Source: Pseudomonadota bacterium (GTDB lineage: Bacteria; Pseudomonadota; Gammaproteobacteria; Burkholderiales; Ferrovaceae). Taken from it: a stretch of 57,388 bases of DNA. Made by a program: the position numbers and the translations under genes. How positions within the stretch are numbered: the first letter of the stretch is position 1; each line of letters starts with the position of its first letter. The notes under the pieces are model-generated. The model made no database searches, was not told the origin of the DNA, and was given only the letters and a program-made list of their open reading frames with translations. Positions 50,979-57,388 of this stretch are shown here, piece after piece. The stretch covers positions 1-57,388 of the forward strand of contig JAJZRV010000004.1 of assembly GCA_021850135.1 (NCBI GenBank). The letters run 5' to 3'.

Positions 50979-52178
50979 TTAGAGCTTGATGCCGCTGCGC
51001 TCTGCAACCGTGGCCATATCCTTGTCTCCCCGCCCCGACAGGTTGACCAGCAGAATCCGGTCCTTGTCCATGGTGGGGGCCATCTTCATGGCCTGGGCCA
51101 GCGCGTGACTCGATTCGAGCGCCGGAATGATCCCTTCCATGCGGCAGAGCGTATGAAATGCATGGAGCGCCTCGTCGTCATTGATGGCGACATATTCTGC
51201 GCGATGCGAATCCTTGAGCCAGGCATGCTCCGGCCCCACGCCAGGATAATCGAGGCCTGCAGAAATGGAATGGGTTTCGATGATCTGGCCGTTGCCATCC
51301 TGAAGCAAGTAAGTCCGGTTGCCATGCAGGACCCCTGGGGATCCGGCAACGAGCGAGGCGGCATGATGCCCGCTGGCAATCCCCTCGCCTCCGGCCTCCA
51401 CCCCCATCAACCGCACGGACTCATGCGGAATATAGGGATGGAAAATACCCATGGCATTGGAGCCGCCCCCCACGCAGGCCAACACCACATCGGGCTGGCG
51501 GCCTGCCATCTCGGGCATCTGCGTCAGGCATTCGCGCCCTACCACCGAATTGAAATCGCGCACCATCATGGGATAGGGGTGGGGTCCTGCAACCGTGCCG
51601 ATGATGTAGAACGTGTTCTGGACGTTGGTCACCCAGTCCCGCATGGCCTCGTTGAGCGCGTCCTTGAGCGTTTTGGAACCGCTTTCCACCGGCACCACAC
51701 GCGCCCCGAGGAGCTTCATGCGGTAGACGTTCTGGGCCTGACGCCGCACGTCTTCGGAGCCCATGTAAACCACGCATTCCATGCCATAGCGCGCCGCCAC
51801 CGTGGCTGATGCCACGCCATGCTGTCCAGCACCGGTCTCGGCAATGATGCGCTGCTTTCCCATGCGCCGCGCCAACATGGCCTGGCCCACGGTGTTGTTG
51901 ATCTTGTGCGCTCCCGTGTGGTTGAGGTCTTCGCGCTTCAGGTAGATCTGGGCCCCACCCAGGGAATCGGAGAGGCGGCGCGCATGGTAGATGGGACTGG
52001 GGCGACCGACGTAATGCTTGAGTTCATAGGCAAACTCGGCCTGGAATTGCGGATCGTCCCGATAGTGAAGGTACTGCGCCTTGAGTTCATCAATGGCCGC
52101 GATCAGAGTCTCTGACACGAAAGTCCCTCCGTAAGGGCCAAAGTGCCCCTGCGCGTCAGGCATGTCGTAAATCTTCAT
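50979..52178 (-). CDS. trpB: Tryptophan synthase beta chain
   Basis: 399 aa from ATG at 52178; [72 protein letters not shown]. Confidence 0.98.
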   Translation of the reverse strand: MKIYDMPDAQGHFGPYGGTFVSETLIAAIDELKAQYLHYRDDPQFQAEFAYELKHYVGRPSPIYHARRLSDSLGGAQIYLKREDLNHTGAHKINNTVGQAMLARRMGKQRIIAETGAGQHGVASATVAARYGMECVVYMGSEDVRRQAQNVYRMKLLGARVVPVESGSKTLKDALNEAMRDWVTNVQNTFYIIGTVAGPHPYPMMVRDFNSVVGRECLTQMPEMAGRQPDVVLACVGGGSNAMGIFHPYIPHESVRLMGVEAGGEGIASGHHAASLVAGSPGVLHGNRTYLLQDGNGQIIETHSISAGLDYPGVGPEHAWLKDSHRAEYVAINDDEALHAFHTLCRMEGIIPALESSHALAQAMKMAPTMDKDRILLVNLSGRGDKDMATVAERSGIKL

Positions 52179-52788
52179 TCCTCGCTCCTCGTATGAACTG
52201 CAGTACTTTTTCAGCATCCTTGATTCCCGGTGCAGCCTCGACGCCACTGCTGACATCCACGGCCCAGGGCTTGACCGTCCGGATCGCCAACGCCACATTT
52301 TCCGGCGTCAGCCCTCCCGACAGAATGAGGGGGAGCGGCAACGTTTGCGGCAGTTGCGTCCAGTCAAAAGTCTGGCCTGTTCCCCCGGGCAGCCCCGGCA
52401 CGTAGGCATCCACCAGCAGCGCACGTGCGTGGCGATACCTAACCGCATATTGTACCAAATCGAACCCTGGCCTGACGCGTGCAACTTTGATGTAGGGCAT
52501 CTGGTAGCGGTCGCACGCCTCCGGGGACTCGTCCCCGTGAAACTGCAAATAATCGAGCCGGACCCTGGAGAGGACGGACTCGATGAGGCTGGGGGCAGCA
52601 TTCACGAACAGGCCCACCACAGAAACGAAGGGCGGCAGGCCCGCCACGATCCCTGCCGCAGATTCCGGTGTGACCGCCCGCGGACTGGGTTCGTGAAACA
52701 CGAGGCCGAGTGCGTCGGCGCCGGCCGCAGCGGCCCGTTGCGCATCCCCGGCCCGCGTCATGCCACAAATTTTGATGCGGATGGGCAT
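52156..52788 (-). CDS. trpF: Phosphoribosylanthranilate isomerase
   Basis: 210 aa; [68 protein letters not shown]; overlaps trpB start by 23 nt. Confidence 0.97.
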   Translation of the reverse strand: MPIRIKICGMTRAGDAQRAAAAGADALGLVFHEPSPRAVTPESAAGIVAGLPPFVSVVGLFVNAAPSLIESVLSRVRLDYLQFHGDESPEACDRYQMPYIKVARVRPGFDLVQYAVRYRHARALLVDAYVPGLPGGTGQTFDWTQLPQTLPLPLILSGGLTPENVALAIRTVKPWAVDVSSGVEAAPGIKDAEKVLQFIRGARNEDLRHA

Positions 52789-52789
52789 G

Positions 52790-53587
52790 TCAGGAGGCGC
52801 CTGTTTTCAGCATGGCGTCACACCGCGACGCGTGTTGTGGCAAATGCCAATGTGCCTCATAACCCACTCCAGTCAGATAGAGCCCATCGGGAGAAAACGT
52901 TGGCGCGGCCAGGGTGCGGTTGCGCGCCTGCAGCAGTTCCTGAATCCAGGAAGGCGCTTCGCGTCCGCCGCCGACAGCCACCAAGGCCCCCACCATGTTG
53001 CGCACCATGTGCTGCAGGAAAGCGTCGGCAGTGAAGGAAAACCGCAACACCGGGCCCTCCCGCGTCACCTCGGCCTGCAGCAGCGTCTTCAGGGGCGTTT
53101 TGGCCTGGCACTCGGCGGAACGGAACGCACTGAAATCCTGCTGACCCAATAAAAACCGCGCGCCCTGCCGCATGCGATCCAGGTCCAGCGGTTGATGATA
53201 CCACCCCAATTTTCCAGCCATCAACGCAGGCCGGACCGGATGGTTGAGCAGCAGATACTGGTATGAACGGCTATGCGCGGAGAATCGCGCATGAAATGCC
53301 TGCGGAACCGGATGGGCCCAGAGTACGGCGATGCCGGGGGACAGCAACGCGTTGACACCGCGCACCCAGGCCGTCAGGGGGCGCGCTGCCGTCGTGTCGA
53401 AATGCACGACCTGGCCACAGGCATGCACGCCGCGGTCCGTACGACCGGCTGCAACCACACTCACCGCCTCACTGGCAATGGCCGAAACCGCAGACTCCAG
53501 GGCCTCCTGGATGGAGGACCGATCGGGCTGACGCTGCCATCCGCAATACCCCGACCCGTCGTACTCCACCCCCAAGGCGTATCGCAT
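52790..53587 (-). CDS. truA: tRNA pseudouridine(38-40) synthase
   Basis: MRYALGVEYDGSGYCGWQRQPDRSSIQEALESAVSAI, AAGRTDRGVHACGQVVHFDT, FLQHMVRNMVGALVAVG. Confidence 0.97.
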   Translation of the reverse strand: MRYALGVEYDGSGYCGWQRQPDRSSIQEALESAVSAIASEAVSVVAAGRTDRGVHACGQVVHFDTTAARPLTAWVRGVNALLSPGIAVLWAHPVPQAFHARFSAHSRSYQYLLLNHPVRPALMAGKLGWYHQPLDLDRMRQGARFLLGQQDFSAFRSAECQAKTPLKTLLQAEVTREGPVLRFSFTADAFLQHMVRNMVGALVAVGGGREAPSWIQELLQARNRTLAAPTFSPDGLYLTGVGYEAHWHLPQHASRCDAMLKTGAS

Positions 53588-53598
53588 GCGCGCCGGGA

Positions 53599-54186
53599 TC
53601 AACAACCTTCCAGCAGGACGAGCGCCGTGTAGCGCTGTAGCGCGTCTCCCCGGGCCATGATGGGGGCAACGGCTTCTTGCGCCCCTTCAGTGTCGCCCTT
53701 CCAGACGCAATAGCGCGCCACCACCATGAGGTGCTCGATGGACAGCTCCTCGAGGGAGGTCATGCGCTGGGCCGGCGCCGGGGTTGACGCCGGGGGTTCG
53801 GGCGTCAGCATCGGGAGCCCCACCTCAGCCAGGTCTTCGCGAGAGATGCCCAGGCGCATTTCAAAATCAGGCAACCCGGAAGGCCGGGGCTCCTCATCGG
53901 GTTGGAGCTGTTCATCGGACTGGAACTCCGGGCCAGGCTGCGGCGCCGCGAGGTCGGGTTGCGGTGCTACCGGCATGCGGCTGACCCACCAGCCCACGCC
54001 GCCCACCAGGCAGATCAGGCCAAGGAAGAGCCCCCCCAGGAGGACGGCATCGGGATGCAACTCGCTCCAGATCTGGGCATCCTCCAGCGTCGGCCACTCG
54101 AGGCTGGACAGAAACTGCAGGGCATCGTCCCAGGTGCTTTGCAACTGGGACTGTAGGGCCGGGTCGAGAAAATCGGCGAGCTGCAC
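53599..54186 (-). CDS. Short FimV-like protein (TM segment plus FimV C-terminal-like region)
   Basis: 195 aa from GTG at 54186; TM LLGGLFLGLICLVGGVGWWVS; C-terminus ARYCVWKGDTEGAQEAVAPIMARGDALQRYTALVLLEGC resembles the FimV C-terminal domain; lies between asd and truA, the usual fimV position. Confidence 0.7.
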   Translation of the reverse strand: MQLADFLDPALQSQLQSTWDDALQFLSSLEWPTLEDAQIWSELHPDAVLLGGLFLGLICLVGGVGWWVSRMPVAPQPDLAAPQPGPEFQSDEQLQPDEEPRPSGLPDFEMRLGISREDLAEVGLPMLTPEPPASTPAPAQRMTSLEELSIEHLMVVARYCVWKGDTEGAQEAVAPIMARGDALQRYTALVLLEGC

Positions 54187-54190
54187 GGGT

Positions 54191-55315
54191 TCAATCCACC
54201 AGGATGCGCAACATGCGACGCAGGGGCTCAGCGGCACCCCACAACAGCTGATCCCCCACGGTAAAGGCGCCCAGATACTCCGGTCCCATCGCGAGCTTGT
54301 GCAACCGGCCCACGGGAACGGTCAGGGTGCCTGAGACAGCTGCGGGCGTCAGGTGACGTTCGCTGGCTTCGCGTTCGTTGGGAACGACCTTGACCCATTC
54401 ATTGCTGGCGGCGATGACTTCCTCGATGTCCTGCAACGGGATGTCCCGCTTGAGTTTGACCGTCAACCCCTGGGCGTGACAGCGCATGGCACTGATGCGT
54501 ACGCAGAGTCCGTCAATGGGAACGCTTCCCGGGGTGCGGAAAGGAGGCAGCCCGAGGATCTTGTTGCATTCCGCCCCACCCTTCCATTCTTCCTTGCTCT
54601 GTCCGTGCTCGACGGGCACGTCTATCCAGGGGATCAGGCTGCCGGCAAGTGGCACGTTGCGGAAGTTGGCGGTCGGTAATGAGCCGTTGCGCAGGGTTTC
54701 GGCCACGGTCCGGTCGATGTCCAGGATGGCCGAAGCAGGATCGGCCAAAAGTGATTCCACACCGCGATGCAGCGCACCCATTTGCTGCAGCAGCTCGCGC
54801 ATGTTCTGCGCACCTGCACCGGAGGCGGCCTGATAGGTCATGGCTGACACCCATTCCACCCAGCCTTCACGGAACAATCCCCCCATGGCCATCAACATCA
54901 GGCTGACCGTGCAATTGCCGCCGACAAAGTCTCGGATGCCGCGCTCGAGTGCCGCATCAATGACGGGCCGGTTGACCGGGTCAAGGATGATGACGGCGTG
55001 ATCCTTCATGCGCAGCGTCGAAGCGGCGTCGATCCAGTAGCCTTTCCATCCGGAGGCACGCAAGGGAGAAAAAACCTCGTTGGTGTAGTCCCCGCCCTGG
55101 CAGGAAATGATGATGTCCATCTGTGCCAAGGCCGTGAGGTCGCGGGCATCCAGCAACGGCTGGGCGCCGTAACCCACATCCGGTCCGGCGGCCCCGGCCT
55201 GCGAGGTCGTGAAAAAGACGGGATGGATGAGGTCAAAATCCCGTTCCCCGATCATCCGCTGCATCAGAACCGAGCCCACCATACCGCGCCAACCCACCAT
55301 TCCCACTTTCAACAT
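54191..55315 (-). CDS. asd: Aspartate-semialdehyde dehydrogenase
   Basis: 374 aa; [59 protein letters not shown]. Confidence 0.98.
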   Translation of the reverse strand: MLKVGMVGWRGMVGSVLMQRMIGERDFDLIHPVFFTTSQAGAAGPDVGYGAQPLLDARDLTALAQMDIIISCQGGDYTNEVFSPLRASGWKGYWIDAASTLRMKDHAVIILDPVNRPVIDAALERGIRDFVGGNCTVSLMLMAMGGLFREGWVEWVSAMTYQAASGAGAQNMRELLQQMGALHRGVESLLADPASAILDIDRTVAETLRNGSLPTANFRNVPLAGSLIPWIDVPVEHGQSKEEWKGGAECNKILGLPPFRTPGSVPIDGLCVRISAMRCHAQGLTVKLKRDIPLQDIEEVIAASNEWVKVVPNEREASERHLTPAAVSGTLTVPVGRLHKLAMGPEYLGAFTVGDQLLWGAAEPLRRMLRILVD

Positions 55316-55335
55316 GATGCCGTCACACTCCTGAG

Positions 55336-56409
55336 TTACTGAGCCCGCAATGCGGCAACCACCGCATCACCCATCCTGGCCGTACTGGCCACCGCTTCGC
55401 CCGGACGAGCGATATCCGCCGTACGAATGCCTTGCTGCAACACCGAACGCACTGCCCGATCAATGCGATCAGCCAGCTCCGGCCGCTTGAGCGAATAACG
55501 GAACATCATCGACACCGACAGGATTTGCGCGAGCGGATTGGCGATGCCCCGCCCCGCGATATCAGGCGCGCTGCCGTGAATGGGTTCGAACAACCCCAGT
55601 CCCACAGCGTTGAGCGATGCCGAGGGCAGCATGCCGATCGAGCCCGTGAGCATGGAAGCCTCGTCGGACAGGATGTCGCCGAACAGGTTGCCGGTCACGA
55701 TCACGTCGAACTGCCGCGGATTCCGCACCAACTGCATGGCCGCATTGTCTACCAGCATGTGCGTCAATTTGACGTCCGGATACTCCGGTGCAACTTCCAT
55801 CATGACATCGCGCCAGAGCTGCGTGGTTTCAAGCACGTTCATCTTGTCCACGGAACACAGCTCGCGACGGCGCTGGCGTGCAGCCTGGAAGCCCCAATGC
55901 GCCACGCGGCGGATCTCGGATTCGCTATACACCATGGTATTGGTGCCCACCCGCTCGCCCGCAGCATTGATGGCGATGCCACGCGGCTCGCCAAAATAGA
56001 TATCGCCCGTCAGTTCACGCACGATCATGATGTCGAGGCCCGCCACGATTTCGGCTTTGAGACTGGAAGCCTCGGCAAGCTCGGGGAAAACCTGGGCTGG
56101 ACGCAGGTTGGCAAAGAGGTCGAGCGCCTTGCGCAACCGCAACAGTCCGCGTTCCGGGCGCATCTCTCGCTGCAGGGTATCGTATTGCGGCCCCCCGATG
56201 GAACCGAACAGAATGGCGTCGGCACCCTGGCAGAGCGCCAACGTGGCAGCAGGCAACGGGTCTCCCTGGCGGTCTACGGCCACGCCGCCGATATCCCCCG
56301 CTTCAGTCTCGATCTTTACGCCTTCCCCGCGAAATACATCCAGAACCTTGAGGGCTTCTGCAACGATTTCGGGACCAATGCCGTCACCCGGCAATACAGC
56401 AATCTTCAT
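55336..56409 (-). CDS. leuB: 3-isopropylmalate dehydrogenase
   Basis: 357 aa; [88 protein letters not shown]. Confidence 0.98.
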   Translation of the reverse strand: MKIAVLPGDGIGPEIVAEALKVLDVFRGEGVKIETEAGDIGGVAVDRQGDPLPAATLALCQGADAILFGSIGGPQYDTLQREMRPERGLLRLRKALDLFANLRPAQVFPELAEASSLKAEIVAGLDIMIVRELTGDIYFGEPRGIAINAAGERVGTNTMVYSESEIRRVAHWGFQAARQRRRELCSVDKMNVLETTQLWRDVMMEVAPEYPDVKLTHMLVDNAAMQLVRNPRQFDVIVTGNLFGDILSDEASMLTGSIGMLPSASLNAVGLGLFEPIHGSAPDIAGRGIANPLAQILSVSMMFRYSLKRPELADRIDRAVRSVLQQGIRTADIARPGEAVASTARMGDAVVAALRAQ

Positions 56410-57053
56410 TCAGATACTCCAAAAATCCAGGGTTCACGTTGCGCCCGCCGTGCCTCGTAGGCGCGGATGTCGTCGGCATGGCGCAAGGTCAAACCAATTT
56501 CATCGAGTCCGTTCAGCAGGCAGTATTTGCGAAACTCGTCCACGGTAAAACCATGTGCCACCCCTTCCGGCGTCGTCACGGTCTGTGCCGCGAGATCGAT
56601 GGCCAGGCGGTAGCCCGGCTGGGCTGCCACGGCCAGGAACAATTCATCCACCACCGCTGCCGGCAGCACGATGGGCAACAGCCCGTTCTTGAAACAGTTG
56701 TTGTAGAAAATGTCTGCAAAGCTGGGAGCGATCACTGCCCGAATGCCGTAGTCGTCCAGCGCCCAGGGGGCATGTTCGCGACTGGAGCCGCAGCCAAAGT
56801 TTTCACGCGCAAGCAGCACCTGCGCACCCTGGTAGCGATCCTGATTCAGCACGAAGTCCGGATTGCGCGGGCGTTTGGTGTTGTCCTGGCCAGGCTGGCC
56901 TTCGTCGAGATAGCGCCAGGCATCGAACAGATTGGGGCCAAATCCGGTGCGACGAATGGACTTGAGAAATTGTTTCGGAATGATGGCATCGGTATCCACG
57001 TTGGAGCGATCAATCGGAACCACCAATCCGTTCAAGGGAGTGAACTGCTTCAT
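56406..57053 (-). CDS. leuD: 3-isopropylmalate dehydratase small subunit
   Basis: 215 aa; [67 protein letters not shown]. Confidence 0.98.
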   Translation of the reverse strand: MKQFTPLNGLVVPIDRSNVDTDAIIPKQFLKSIRRTGFGPNLFDAWRYLDEGQPGQDNTKRPRNPDFVLNQDRYQGAQVLLARENFGCGSSREHAPWALDDYGIRAVIAPSFADIFYNNCFKNGLLPIVLPAAVVDELFLAVAAQPGYRLAIDLAAQTVTTPEGVAHGFTVDEFRKYCLLNGLDEIGLTLRHADDIRAYEARRAQREPWIFGVSE

Positions 57054-57065
57054 GTCAGGCGTTCC

Positions 57066-57388
57066 TCAATCGAAAAAAGATCGGACATCAACGAAATGGC
57101 CTGCCACCGCAGCCGCCGCGGCCATCTGCGGGCTGACGAGGTGCGTCCGGCCACCGGCCCCCTGGCGTCCTTCAAAGTTGCGATTGGAGGTCGAGGCACA
57201 ACGCTCACCCGGAGAAAGACGGTCATCGTTCATGCCAAGACACATGGAACAGCCCGGGTTGCGCCATTCAAACCCCGCCTCCACAAAAATCCTGTCCAGC
57301 CCCTCTTTCTCGGCCGCCGCCTTGACCAGGCCCGAGCCCGGAACCACCAGCGCCAACTTGACGCTGGACGCTACCTTGCGCCCTTTCA
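57066..57388 (-). CDS. leuC: 3-isopropylmalate dehydratase large subunit, C-terminal part (truncated by window edge)
   Basis: [102 protein letters not shown]. Confidence 0.97.
   Translation of the reverse strand, partial: KGRKVASSVKLALVVPGSGLVKAAAEKEGLDRIFVEAGFEWRNPGCSMCLGMNDDRLSPGERCASTSNRNFEGRQGAGGRTHLVSPQMAAAAAVAGHFVDVRSFFD

Overview
This 57.4 kb window reads as dense, housekeeping-rich chromosome from a betaproteobacterium-like genome; gene order and protein similarity are recognised by eye only. About 60 CDSs cover almost all of it. Main blocks: serS(partial)-recR-ybaB-dnaX-pagL-like-ffs (4.5S RNA); a PHB/ketone-body set (A-B fused 3-oxoacid CoA-transferase, bdhA, phaM-like, phaZ) with ribA and folA interleaved; nudL-hppA-pfp-adk-kdsB-trm112-lpxK-exbD-exbB; xseA; miaA-mutL-amiC-tsaE; queG-dsbD; orn; M48 peptidase-rsgA; a CbiB/CobD-like gene; one unassigned ORF; mnmC; recN-nadK/hrcA-hemH-grpE-dnaK-dnaJ; cysS; TPR-ppiB-lpxH; metZ-purF-cvpA-SPOR-accD-trpA-trpB-trpF-truA-fimV-like-asd-leuB-leuD-leuC(partial). 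I saw no CRISPR array, prophage, transposon, tRNA or rRNA. I found no convincing new multi-gene system. The best leads are: (1) the unassigned ORF at 30318-31355, whose C-terminus resembles a plasmid relaxase/primase-associated module and which has its own terminator; (2) a 10-codon upstream ORF overlapping the GTG start of ribA, with mutually exclusive Shine-Dalgarno pairings; (3) a single-chain SCOT-type CoA-transferase with a His-rich joint; (4) an AT-rich divergent intergenic region with an inverted pair of DnaA-box-like sites; (5) a very short FimV-like protein and no folC in an otherwise conserved gene order. All family names come from recalled motifs and gene order; no searches were run.
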